The notes: generated from the sequence alone by a model not told the origin. A DNA stretch of 13,981 nucleotides from CAZAJT01 sp964485585 (GCA_964485585.1 CAZAJT010000028.1:1-13981); one strand, 5' to 3'; positions 1 to 7,560 are shown, counted from the stretch's first letter. A program made the numbers and translations.

Positions 1-78
1 CATTGCGAGCCAAACATACTATGGCGAAGCAATCTCATAAATAAATGGGATTGCCACGTCGCTACGCTCCTCGCAATG
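1..78. repeat. Palindromic interspersed repeat (CATTGCGAG...CTCGCAATG)
   Basis: The first nine bases CATTGCGAG are the exact reverse complement of CTCGCAATG at 70-78. Inside them a second stem pairs 29-37 (GCAATCTCA) with 46-54 (TGGGATTGC), with one G-T wobble and a short A/T loop. The unit closely resembles a palindromic repeat of the type CATTGCGAG..GCGTAGCGACGTGGCAATC that I recall from many unrelated bacterial genomes. It lies just downstream of the leftward gene ending at 117 and could act as an RNA hairpin at that transcript's 3' end. It may extend left of the window edge. Confidence 0.75.
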
Positions 79-116
79 ACATATACTTAGGTATTGAGAT
101 GACTTCTAGGATCACG

Positions 117-602
117 TCACTGCTGTCCCTCTCCGCTCACCGGCTCATTGGGATCTTTGGTAAGACCAATGTATTCAACCGCAATTCCCAGTGCGGCGCT
201 GTTGGTGGCTTCAAACTCACTGAAAAACCTTCGCATAACATCCTCTGCCGCAACTCTATCTTTTGGATACATCGCGATCATGATTCTTTTTTTCGGAATA
301 TAATCAATAATATGATCTTCTACTTTTAGTGGATAGTTGAGGGTAAAGATTTTGTTTATTGTTTCAACTTTTTGCGTTGGTAAGAGAGTCGGCGATAATC
401 CCGGGGTTATGGTAATACTGCTCGTGAATGCTACCGGCGGTGCTCCAGAAGGCAATATCTCCACCCGAGTCGGCGTCACATACCCTTCCTGCGCTTGCTC
501 TGATTTACGCACTCGCGATCCCAACGTATTCATTATTCCTAATAACACTATTAGGACTAAAAGCAGAACGAAAACGATAATATAGATTTTATTTTTTCCC
601 AT
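117..602 (-). CDS. Hypothetical single-pass membrane protein, coupled to the transglycosylase
   Basis: I do not recognise this 161-residue protein. It starts with a short basic stretch (MGKNK) and one strong hydrophobic helix at about residues 6-27. A Pro/Thr/Ser-rich linker follows (about 40-75), then a compact domain of about 85-150, so the likely topology is N-terminus in and soluble domain outside. I chose ATG 600-602 over the longer ATG at 632. It sits two bases after the TGA stop (605-607) of the upstream transglycosylase gene, an arrangement typical of translational coupling, and it places the basic residues right before the membrane helix. The stop is TGA at 117-119. No catalytic motif or cysteine pattern is visible. 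Given its partner, a periplasmic or cell-envelope accessory role beside the wall-cutting enzyme is plausible, but this is inference. Confidence 0.7.
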   Translation of the reverse strand: MGKNKIYIIVFVLLLVLIVLLGIMNTLGSRVRKSEQAQEGYVTPTRVEILPSGAPPVAFTSSITITPGLSPTLLPTQKVETINKIFTLNYPLKVEDHIIDYIPKKRIMIAMYPKDRVAAEDVMRRFFSEFEATNSAALGIAVEYIGLTKDPNEPVSGEGQQ

Positions 603-604
603 AC

Positions 605-1369
605 TCACAGATTTGCGTTGTAAAACATCCATAAAAATTCACAATAGGTTCTATTTCCAAGTCTTACATACCGGTATTTTTCTCCGCATGAACCATAATA
701 TCTTGTTGCCGCACGATATATTTGATCCTGTGTCCATTGGAGTCCTGTGGCGCCACTATCGTTTTTAAGCTTAGATGCTGCAGCATAAATATTGTCTCGA
801 AGATTACAGGCTTCTGGTTGATGGCTTAATCCTCCAAATGTATTGACTGCCGATCGATAGGTTGACCATGCATTGGGACAAAATCCTGCACCACATTTCG
901 GACAAGTAGTATCGCCACTACCATCAGCGCCTGTTGTCATCTGCATGGGGCCAGCCGCAGAACATTCGTTTGGCCTGCAGTTGGGAAGTCTTTGGCCCGG
1001 CTGAGCATATCGCGCAATATCTTCTCCCGAGAACGCCTTATATTGACCCGGCGACTCAATGATGAAGACTGCCTCAATGACCTTGCTCGGTACTCCCACT
1101 TTTGACTCAATCTCTGTAAACAACTCCCTCATGTTTTTTACCCCCGGCGCCTCTGTTACGTCGAGTGCTCCCTTTATTTTGTCCGCGATCCCGCCGAAAT
1201 TCAGCGAAAACATTCTTAAAATAAGAGAAAATGGATCTATGCCGGGTTTTGGTGTGACAACTGCTGTTGGTGAAGGAGAGGATTCTTGTGCTTTGATCTT
1301 GCCATTCGTCACCACAATGCTCAAGAGTAAAACTAAAGTTAAGACGACAACTGTACGAATTCGCAGCAT
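605..1369 (-). CDS. Secreted lytic transglycosylase-like protein (SLT/VirB1-like fold)
   Basis: This 254-residue protein has an N-terminal signal sequence (hydrophobic about 6-21), a Ser/Pro/Thr-rich linker and a goose-lysozyme/SLT-like domain. The SLT hallmarks appear in order: the catalytic Glu in IIES (E105-S106), the AAGPMQM block at 138-144 (family pattern A-x-G-x-M-Q), an N-I-x(3)-A-x(2)-L helix starting at N193, and AATRYYG at 220-226, which replaces the usual A-Y-N-x-G. The expected role is cleavage of peptidoglycan glycan strands outside the membrane. VirB1-type enzymes of this kind open the wall for type IV secretion machines. The exported domain contains eight cysteines (131, 136, 156, 159, 164, 188, 228, 243), unusual for this family, which suggests disulfides or a metal site. 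It faces the VirB6-like gene and is followed two bases later by a membrane protein. The exact substrate and whether it is active are not shown. Confidence 0.75.
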   Translation of the reverse strand: MLRIRTVVVLTLVLLLSIVVTNGKIKAQESSPSPTAVVTPKPGIDPFSLILRMFSLNFGGIADKIKGALDVTEAPGVKNMRELFTEIESKVGVPSKVIEAVFIIESPGQYKAFSGEDIARYAQPGQRLPNCRPNECSAAGPMQMTTGADGSGDTTCPKCGAGFCPNAWSTYRSAVNTFGGLSHQPEACNLRDNIYAAASKLKNDSGATGLQWTQDQIYRAATRYYGSCGEKYRYVRLGNRTYCEFLWMFYNANL

Positions 1370-1375
1370 ACTTTA

Positions 1376-1404
1376 CTTATATATGAGATCGATATTGTTT
1401 GCAA
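1376..1404 (-). promoter_or_regulatory. Sigma70-type promoter for the transglycosylase gene, apparently leaderless
   Basis: On the minus strand there is a -35 TTGCAA (1404-1399), a 17-bp spacer and a -10 TATAAG (1381-1376). Only six bases separate the -10 from the ATG at 1369, so transcription would begin at or next to the start codon. No Shine-Dalgarno sequence could fit on such a transcript. Confidence 0.6.
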
Positions 1405-1417
1405 CTGACTTCAGTTG
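1402..1417. promoter_or_regulatory. Perfect dyad between two divergent -35 elements (possible operator)
   Basis: CAACTGA at 1402-1408 and TCAGTTG at 1411-1417 are exact reverse complements separated by CT. The dyad overlaps the -35 of the leftward promoter on one side and of the rightward promoter on the other. The two -35 hexamers explain only the outer TTG/CAA of the arms; the inner four bases of symmetry are unexplained. A dimeric regulator binding here could control both directions at once. Confidence 0.45.
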
Positions 1418-1444
1418 ACAGTGCTTAGCGGGGTGCACTAGAAT
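1415..1444 (+). promoter_or_regulatory. Strong sigma70-type promoter for the VirB6-like gene, apparently leaderless
   Basis: A consensus -35 TTGACA (1415-1420) is followed by an 18-bp spacer and a -10 TAGAAT (1439-1444). The -10 overlaps the first in-frame ATG (1443), while the second ATG (1452) lies seven bases after it, where transcription should start. This argues for ATG 1452 and a leaderless transcript. Confidence 0.65.
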
Positions 1445-1451
1445 GATTTAT

Positions 1452-3113
1452 ATGTTTCTCCTTTGGAAGAAAGCGTATTCTTTGCTGAAAAAAGTGATCA
1501 TCGTTTTTCTGGTATATGCTTTCATAATCACTCTTTTCACCATATTTTTCTCCGGTGATAAGAAAAATCAACAAGTTGCCCAATATGACCCCATACAAGC
1601 GCAACGGAAAGAAATTTACAGCATCATAAATGATGCGAATCTCAACAAAACAACTGATGGCAAGTTGAGTATCTACGTATATAGATCGGTGCTCTGTAGT
1701 CTTGTCGGTGAAGGCTGTACAGAGAAGCCGGAAGATGGAGATAAAAACTTTTCAAAAAGTCTTTTCGGATTCGCGGCCAATCTCATTGTGGCACCGGTAG
1801 TCAATCCGCCGGCATCCGGCGTATATTGGGCATATTCAGGCCTTTCCAATGCCGGATTTATCCCGAAATCCTATGCTGCCGAAGGCATCGGTTTTGCCGG
1901 CCTGAAACCGCTCATGAATGTTTGGAAAGTATTCAGAGACATCGCTTATATGGTCATGGTGATAGTTATAGTAGCGTTGGGATTCATGATTATGTTTCGG
2001 ATGAAACTCGATGCCCAGACAGTAATTTCAGTAGAATCTGCACTTCCTCGAATCGTTGTGTCTCTAATATTAATAACGCTTTCCTTTCCACTTGCAGGTT
2101 TTCTTATTGATCTTATGTATGTAATTATCGCAGTGATTATATCGCTTTTGGGAAATAATCAATATTTTGATATAGGCAGAGAAAAAAATCTATATCTTAA
2201 TGCCTCGCCGTTTGTATTATTTGGTGGATTATTTCCTACCGGTGTTGGTAATTTATTTGAAGTTGCAAAATCTTTACTTGATATGTTGCCGGGCATATTA
2301 AATGGCGGCATTCGGTTGATATCTGCAGTTGGCGCTATTTTTCTTGCAAGAAATATTCATGAGCTGGCGACGAAACCAATTCCGGAAGGAGCATCTAATA
2401 TTAGTATTCTGGGTAATACTATAGGCAAAATTCCAGTGTGGCTTAATTTACCGATAGCGGCAATAATCTTTGTAATGTCTCTCTCATTTTTACCACAGCT
2501 ACTAATACTTTTCATTATGGTTTTTACTATACTTTTTTTGTTCTTCCGTATATTTTTTATGTTGTTTAGAGCTTATCTACAAATTCTGATTCTTACAATA
2601 TTTGCGCCTATATTTTTGCTGTTTGTTGCAATACCGGGAAAAAACGCTTTCGGATTCTGGTTCAAAACTCTTTTAATGGAAATTATGACCTTTCCAATCG
2701 TAATCGCATTGATTATTACCGGATATATTATCATCAATCAGATTGCAGCAAAGGAAGGTCTATGGAATCCACCATTTCTGTACGGAATTAATCCTCAGGC
2801 TTTTACAATACTTGTTGGTATGGGGATGATACTTATTATCCCGGAAATAGTAAAAATGGTGAAAGAGCTCATGGGAGTAAAAGGATTACCTGCCGGACTT
2901 AGTCTTGGCGCATTCTTTGCCGGCGGCGGCGTGGGAGTGGGATCTACTATGGGAATCATGCAGCAATACAGCAGCTTGGCATACACTGCGCATTATTTAC
3001 CCGGACCATTTAAGAAGATAATCGGTAAGATACCCGGTTTTGGAGATTCAGTGAAAGCTATGGATGAAGCAAAAGTTGTTGGCAAACCAATTGAAACGGG
3101 TCAACGAGGTTAA
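1452..3113 (+). CDS. VirB6/TrbL-like polytopic membrane protein
   Basis: A protein of about 553 residues with one N-terminal membrane helix (about 12-33), an extracytoplasmic segment of about 130 residues containing two cysteines, and then a long polytopic region. That region includes the block around DAQTVISVESALPRIV and VSLILITLSFPLAGFLIDL (roughly residues 187-220), which is characteristic of the VirB6/TrbL-like proteins I know from Patescibacteria. More helices lie around 335-400 and 415-440, and the C-terminal tail is Gly-rich and then basic. VirB6 proteins form part of the inner-membrane channel of type IV secretion systems. The reading frame opens at 1443, but that ATG lies inside the predicted -10, so I prefer ATG 1452. 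A TTG at 1482 behind GGAAGAAAG (1464-1472) is a third possibility. The stop TAA (3111-3113) overlaps the stop of the convergent pilin-like gene. No T4SS ATPase lies in view, so the machine it belongs to is unproven. Confidence 0.78.
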   Translation: MFLLWKKAYSLLKKVIIVFLVYAFIITLFTIFFSGDKKNQQVAQYDPIQAQRKEIYSIINDANLNKTTDGKLSIYVYRSVLCSLVGEGCTEKPEDGDKNFSKSLFGFAANLIVAPVVNPPASGVYWAYSGLSNAGFIPKSYAAEGIGFAGLKPLMNVWKVFRDIAYMVMVIVIVALGFMIMFRMKLDAQTVISVESALPRIVVSLILITLSFPLAGFLIDLMYVIIAVIISLLGNNQYFDIGREKNLYLNASPFVLFGGLFPTGVGNLFEVAKSLLDMLPGILNGGIRLISAVGAIFLARNIHELATKPIPEGASNISILGNTIGKIPVWLNLPIAAIIFVMSLSFLPQLLILFIMVFTILFLFFRIFFMLFRAYLQILILTIFAPIFLLFVAIPGKNAFGFWFKTLLMEIMTFPIVIALIITGYIIINQIAAKEGLWNPPFLYGINPQAFTILVGMGMILIIPEIVKMVKELMGVKGLPAGLSLGAFFAGGGVGVGSTMGIMQQYSSLAYTAHYLPGPFKKIIGKIPGFGDSVKAMDEAKVVGKPIETGQRG

Positions 3114-3874
3114 CTAAATCCCGGTATCCTCAATATTGTTACTCCGATTAATCGAAGAATGAATACGGAAAATATTATTAGGAGTAATCCCATGATACAT
3201 GAGGTTAAAAGCTCCTGAGCTTTCTTTATCTTTTCCGGATTCGCTCGTGAAGTTTGTAATGTAAATGCTGCATACATCACGCATAGAAGTGCGAAGATCC
3301 CTGCCAAACCAATCCCCCAGGATAGCAGTGTATTTTTTACAAATCCGCTGAAATCTGAGGATACGCATCCTAAACCTGTCCAGACTCCACCGATTTTCGG
3401 TTTACCTTCCTCATCTCTTCCGGCAATACACTTTAAACACTCTTCTCTTTCTCCTTTCTCACCTTTTCCCACCCTCGCGCAAAGATCACGGAGTGCAGCA
3501 AGATCTTCATCTTTCTTTGGTTCGCAAAAGCAGCTTGAATTAGCTAAGTCTCCTGGTGTACTTGGCGCTCCGACAACACATGGTTGAACTTTTACCTCCT
3601 TCTGAATGTTATTAAAAATTGATAACAAAGGATGTATTAGTGTATTGACCAACTTGAAAGGCTCACCAAGTAACCCTCCTGGTTCTGGTATTTTGAACTC
3701 TTGCTCTTTGTAATAACAGCATCTGGCATTTCTATTCTGATTTTCGTCACTACGTAAATTACCGCAATTATATCCTGGTACTGGTACAGTATCAGGCACT
3801 GGGTCTGCTAAAACTGCGCTTGTTGTAGTAAAAATACTAAAGATGAGGAACAGAATTACAAAATACCGCTTCAT
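3110..3874 (-). CDS. T4SS pilin-like protein with cysteine-rich ectodomain
   Basis: A 254-residue protein with a clear signal peptide (hydrophobic 5-22, likely cleavage after VLA at 23). A Cys-rich exported region follows (ten cysteines at 37, 52, 53, 99, 115, 117, 132, 146, 149, 170), and two C-terminal membrane helices lie at about 182-205 and 223-246. The segment between and into the last helix (TSRANPEKIKKAQELL, then GLLLIIFSVFILRLIG) matches the pattern of the VirB2-like 'T4SS pilin' family frequent in Patescibacteria. The usual proteins of that family are near the size of the two-helix part alone, so this is a pilin-like membrane unit carrying a large extra ectodomain of about 155 residues. 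It lies 55 bp downstream of the giant protein gene and converges on the VirB6-like gene, sharing the TTAA at 3110-3113. It may be a structural subunit or a disulfide-stabilised surface component; the family link is from memory of the motif. Confidence 0.72.
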   Translation of the reverse strand: MKRYFVILFLIFSIFTTTSAVLADPVPDTVPVPGYNCGNLRSDENQNRNARCCYYKEQEFKIPEPGGLLGEPFKLVNTLIHPLLSIFNNIQKEVKVQPCVVGAPSTPGDLANSSCFCEPKKDEDLAALRDLCARVGKGEKGEREECLKCIAGRDEEGKPKIGGVWTGLGCVSSDFSGFVKNTLLSWGIGLAGIFALLCVMYAAFTLQTSRANPEKIKKAQELLTSCIMGLLLIIFSVFILRLIGVTILRIPGFS

Positions 3875-3881
3875 ATACTTT

Positions 3882-3910
3882 ATTAGACATCAAAAAAACC
3901 AAAAAAACAA
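3882..3910 (-). promoter_or_regulatory. Promoter-like sequence before the pilin-like gene, apparently leaderless
   Basis: On the minus strand TTGTTT (3910-3905), a 17-bp spacer and TCTAAT (3887-3882) are followed by seven bases and the ATG at 3874. The spacing repeats that of the VirB6-like and giant-protein genes. The -35 and spacer are built from the T-tract of the preceding terminator-like hairpin, so the match is partly a by-product of T-richness. Confidence 0.45.
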
Positions 3911-3926
3911 GCCCGCATTTGGCGAG
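3892..3926 (-). terminator. Weak intrinsic terminator after the giant protein gene
   Basis: On the minus strand CTCGC and GCGGG pair around a CAAAT loop (3926-3912; one G-T pair) three bases after the TGA stop at 3930-3932. Two T-tracts follow (3908-3901 and 3898-3892). The 5-bp stem is short, so this may only partly reduce read-through into the pilin-like gene. Confidence 0.45.
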
Positions 3927-3929
3927 GTT

Positions 3930-6900
3930 TCAGCGCTCGGATTTTTTTCCTTCGGATTCCTGAAAGGCTTCTGAGATGAATTTCCAAAGTATGAATAATG
4001 CTGCCGCCGGCAAATATTTACTTATTACTTCATACGCAATGTTTGCTCCGCTCGCGCCGAACTCTCTCCGCAGCTTCCCGCTATAATATTCATAATCAGG
4101 CTTGCGCCATGCTTCACCATACTTGATCTTAAACGGTAAATCAATCCTTCCAAATGGTGTATTGATATGATCAAATACTTTATCTTCTGCCGGCGGCCCC
4201 TTTTGCAGTTCATACGCCTCTTTTGGCAACAGCCGCCGCCTCTCAAGTTCACTAATAAAGTTATCAATATCTGCCACATCCCACTCCCACACCTCTTTCC
4301 CTCCTCCTACAAACTCAGCGGCAAACGAATGTTTCAAACCCCATTTAAGAGCACTTAATCCCGGCACCCGCGACTGGGTATCTTTCTTAAAATACGATAT
4401 TGCCATCGCAGCCAGATGATGTACCAGACGATGCGCATCTCCCTGTCCATGCATATCTTCCATCTGGCGTTTAATTTTCTCAATGGCCTCGATTATTTTA
4501 GTCAAATCTTTCTTTTCTACATCCAGTGAAGTCGGATGAAGTGCGCTAAAGAACTCTTTAAGTGGACCGGCCATGTTGGTTTCCACTCCGGCAGTATCAC
4601 TGAGTGCTCTCGTCATCACGCGCTCTCCTGCGCCTCTAAATGCCAAAAATGTTGTTTCAACTTCTTCAGTACCTAGTGGAAACGGGAAATATTTTGCTTT
4701 ATTTTCTAGCTTAGCTGCTAACTCGTTCAATTTTGCATCAGTCAGATGACGCTCTCGCATCGCGTCATAGAGCTGAAGCGCCCGCGCCACCTGTTCTCCA
4801 TCAACCTGATCTCTTAAGATCCGCTCGATCTTTTCCCGAGTCACAATATAATTATTGTATTCGAAATTACTCAGCTCGCCATTATTTGCAGGGTTATTGA
4901 GATGATCCTGCATTGCGCTTGTCGTCTCAGTGCGAAGCAAGGCCTCAACTTTCATAATATTCTGCATTGCCTCGTCCATAAAACGGTATCCTTCCTCACT
5001 CTGCCAACCAAGATGGCTCACCAAATCAAACCACGCACGTGTGCCCGTCTGAGTAAACCGATCCCGTTCGATACGGATCATTTTGGTCGGCATGCGGTTG
5101 CGCATTGCGCCGGCGAGCGCTTTATACACCAACCGTTTATCGGCTGCCGCATTGATCGCTTCTTCGCTTTTTCCTTTCATCTGTTCAGTAAGTATTGCTT
5201 TGAGACGATTCAATTCTTGCTGCAATCCATCAGCGGGAGCACCGGGATTTACATATTTACTATACAAGTAACTCAGAAATGCGGTGCGCTCGGCCGAGGG
5301 CATATCCAGTTTGTTGCCATCAAATAACTTATTTTGTACATAGTGTAGCATTATGTCAAAACCAATATTCTCGATCGCCTTGAAAGACGCAAGATGGTCA
5401 AGCTTAGTCGTAATATGACCATCCGGACCGATCTTGTGGGTAAGCCACCCTTCATAGGCCGGCGGAAATCGCCATCCTGCTCGCTGAAGGAAGCCTCCCA
5501 CCTTGCCGAAATTTGGGAGAATATCGATAAACAATCGCTCTCCTTTTTTCCGGTGCGTAAAATGCTGATCTCCCCGTAAAAATGCTTCGCGATATTCTTT
5601 TGCATGCTCCCATATCTGTTTGTGATCCCACTGTTTCCAGAAATCTCCTTTCACTCCTTCAACCGGAAGAAATAAGAGAAGCGGCATAGTGCCTTCTACC
5701 TGCCAACGGAAAAAGAAATGTTGCGGATTTAATGTCTCTAAAGCGGTAGCGTCATTGGTGTAATAACTTTGATAGGTCGCCTCTCCTTTTTCGTCAAGCT
5801 GCGGCTCTGCCCACGCTGCCATTTCTGGTTCATTTAAGAATACTCCTCTGGATAAACCTATTCCCATATTGAGCGCTCGCCGTACCCGCCATATATCCAT
5901 ACCAGTTACTCTGCCTTCAGCATCAGTGATTTCCAGATCTCTCTTAAACATAACTTTCAAGTCCTTCTCAACCATGTTCTGAATTCTGCTTCGCACATCA
6001 AGCATATTGCGGGAAAACATGGTTGATTGATGAATCCAGTTGTGTTTAGCAAACTCCTCTTCAAGGTATTTGTGATACAGCCGGAGTGCCGCCATAAACA
6101 TTTTGCTGTCGGGCAGAAGCATCATGGTATCGACGTCTGTCATAAACATTTTCTGCGAGTAGCTCGCAAGCTGACTCCAGAATCCATCTTTTCCCGCTCC
6201 CCGTAAAAACACTGCCTTTACGTTGTAAAGATACTCTCTTGTTTCCCGCTCATGGGCAACCATCACGGCAACCTGTCGCAAAAAGTCAGAAAGATTGGTC
6301 TCAACCCGACCGGGATTTGCTTTTATTTCATGGTGGGTAACAAGCTGATCTCGATCTGATAATCTTTTCGGTTTATCGGAAACAACAGTAAATCTTCGGA
6401 ACGCTTTGAAATTTTGTAAAAACTCTCCTCCTCTGCCTTGCTCCAGCTGCGACGCAAGAAGTGCCAATTGAGAAGTCAGCGTATGCTGTACCGTCTCAAT
6501 AGATTCTTGAAAACCGGCACGGGTAATATCATCCCAGAATGCACTCTCCTGTGATAAATCTACTTTTGCGTACAGTTTACTGAAAGTAGAAACAATTTTC
6601 GTCTCAATCTCATCGGCAGTAATACCATCAATCTGCTCTTTTGTCTTGCCTGCGTTTTCCGGGCGCGCTGCAACAGCCGTCCGCATCTGCTGTACCAGCG
6701 TTGAAAACTTTTCTACCGAAAAAAGCCCGTCGATAACCAACCCATCGGTTTCTTTATCGAAATAGTCGCCAAGCGCGGTGCGCCATTTGTACTCGAGCGT
6801 TTCTTCCAAACCTCGTTCCCTACGGCCCTGCTCATCTTCTGCTCGCTCACGACGAAACGTATTAATACGCGACTCGCTGTAACCGGAGTTTTGCGCAGTT

Positions 6901-7460
6901 TCTATAATGGCTTCTTTGATCTTTCGATATAATGTGGGATCAATATTGTAGAGCTCATTCAACTCTTTCCTCGGAAGCCCTTGAAGGATGTCGCTCACCC
7001 GATCTTTCATTGCGGCATCAAGCAATTTATATATGTATGCCGCTCCTAATTCACTCGTGATATCGTTATCGGGATCTATTCGATCAAGTAGATTATTCAG
7101 CAGTTGGCCACCCGCAGTGGTTTCAGCAACCGGCCTCAGATTTCTGTTTTCCTTATATATTTTAATTACTTCTTTTACGGCGGTGGTGACGACGGCTGCT
7201 TTATGCTTAATAGTCTGTTCATTTCCGGCTCCCACTGCACCTTCCAAAGGCTTCACCGCATCCTGCACTGCTCCTTTCTGATAGGATTCTACCCGTGCGG
7301 CTGCTTCATGACGAACAAGACTCGCATCTCCGCCTACCTGTTCAATTCTATCCTTTAATCCACGGGAGTCATTGGCCCGGGCGAGGTTGCGTAGCTCGGT
7401 CTTTTGAGCCTCTAAATAGGCTATTTCAACCGGCGTGGTCGTACCCCTCTCAATATTCAT
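3930..7460 (-). CDS. Giant cysteine-free protein of unknown function, possible C-terminal membrane anchor
   Basis: I do not recognise this protein of about 1176 residues (1179 from the upstream ATG at 7469). It is mostly charged and helix-favouring: the N-terminal 250 residues look coiled-coil-like, with many Glu, Arg, Lys and Ala. A central part (about 480-760) is richer in Trp, Phe and His, including HFFFRW and DQHFTHRKKGER. The C-terminal third is again helical. There is no signal peptide, no complete Walker A motif, no HExxH and not one cysteine. Near the end YLPAAALFILWKF (about 1149-1161) is a short hydrophobic stretch before a charged tail, which could anchor the C-terminus to the membrane. 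I prefer ATG 7460 because the first ATG overlaps a predicted -10. It precedes the pilin-like gene on the same strand, so a cytosolic scaffold or partner of the export apparatus is a reasonable but unproven guess. Confidence 0.75.
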   Translation of the reverse strand: MNIERGTTTPVEIAYLEAQKTELRNLARANDSRGLKDRIEQVGGDASLVRHEAAARVESYQKGAVQDAVKPLEGAVGAGNEQTIKHKAAVVTTAVKEVIKIYKENRNLRPVAETTAGGQLLNNLLDRIDPDNDITSELGAAYIYKLLDAAMKDRVSDILQGLPRKELNELYNIDPTLYRKIKEAIIETAQNSGYSESRINTFRRERAEDEQGRRERGLEETLEYKWRTALGDYFDKETDGLVIDGLFSVEKFSTLVQQMRTAVAARPENAGKTKEQIDGITADEIETKIVSTFSKLYAKVDLSQESAFWDDITRAGFQESIETVQHTLTSQLALLASQLEQGRGGEFLQNFKAFRRFTVVSDKPKRLSDRDQLVTHHEIKANPGRVETNLSDFLRQVAVMVAHERETREYLYNVKAVFLRGAGKDGFWSQLASYSQKMFMTDVDTMMLLPDSKMFMAALRLYHKYLEEEFAKHNWIHQSTMFSRNMLDVRSRIQNMVEKDLKVMFKRDLEITDAEGRVTGMDIWRVRRALNMGIGLSRGVFLNEPEMAAWAEPQLDEKGEATYQSYYTNDATALETLNPQHFFFRWQVEGTMPLLLFLPVEGVKGDFWKQWDHKQIWEHAKEYREAFLRGDQHFTHRKKGERLFIDILPNFGKVGGFLQRAGWRFPPAYEGWLTHKIGPDGHITTKLDHLASFKAIENIGFDIMLHYVQNKLFDGNKLDMPSAERTAFLSYLYSKYVNPGAPADGLQQELNRLKAILTEQMKGKSEEAINAAADKRLVYKALAGAMRNRMPTKMIRIERDRFTQTGTRAWFDLVSHLGWQSEEGYRFMDEAMQNIMKVEALLRTETTSAMQDHLNNPANNGELSNFEYNNYIVTREKIERILRDQVDGEQVARALQLYDAMRERHLTDAKLNELAAKLENKAKYFPFPLGTEEVETTFLAFRGAGERVMTRALSDTAGVETNMAGPLKEFFSALHPTSLDVEKKDLTKIIEAIEKIKRQMEDMHGQGDAHRLVHHLAAMAISYFKKDTQSRVPGLSALKWGLKHSFAAEFVGGGKEVWEWDVADIDNFISELERRRLLPKEAYELQKGPPAEDKVFDHINTPFGRIDLPFKIKYGEAWRKPDYEYYSGKLRREFGASGANIAYEVISKYLPAAALFILWKFISEAFQESEGKKSER

Positions 7461-7467
7461 ATAGCTC

Positions 7468-7473
7468 ATTCTA
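7468..7473 (-). promoter_or_regulatory. -10-like TAGAAT seven bases before the giant gene's second ATG
   Basis: On the minus strand TAGAAT (7473-7468) is followed by GAGCTAT and ATG 7460. The 16-base stretch TAGAATGAGCTATATG differs at only two positions from the corresponding stretch of the VirB6-like gene (1439-1454). No convincing -35 is seen 16-18 bp upstream, so the promoter call is tentative. Confidence 0.4.
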
Positions 7474-7504
7474 GCATCTTTTTTTCACGAAAGCGAATTC
7501 TCTA

Positions 7505-7537
7505 TTGCGAAGACATTTAACCTATAGTATAATTATA
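7505..7537. promoter_or_regulatory. A/T-rich region with -10 elements on both strands
   Basis: In the gap between the small membrane ORF and the giant gene, the plus strand reads TTGCGA (7505-7510), 17 bp, TATAAT (7528-7533). The minus strand has its own TATAAT (7537-7532) and TATACT (7531-7526) but no good -35. The minus-strand boxes could give the giant gene a 60-70 nt leader. The plus-strand promoter points at no plus-strand gene and would make an antisense RNA towards jag. Confidence 0.4.
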
Positions 7538-7560
7538 GTTTGTACTTTTTTACCCAACTA

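Noticed and set aside
45..329. Plus-strand reading frame over the left edge
   Set aside because: It begins inside the palindromic repeat and then runs antisense to the membrane protein gene; the product has no coherent features.
1443..1451. First ATG of the VirB6-like gene as the true start
   Set aside because: It lies inside the -10 of an otherwise strong promoter; transcription would start after it. ATG 1452 fits better, though another upstream promoter cannot be excluded.
6180..6215. Possible P-loop in the giant protein (RGAGKDG)
   Set aside because: It lacks the G-x(4)-G-K-[ST] pattern and the following Ser/Thr, so it is not a Walker A motif.
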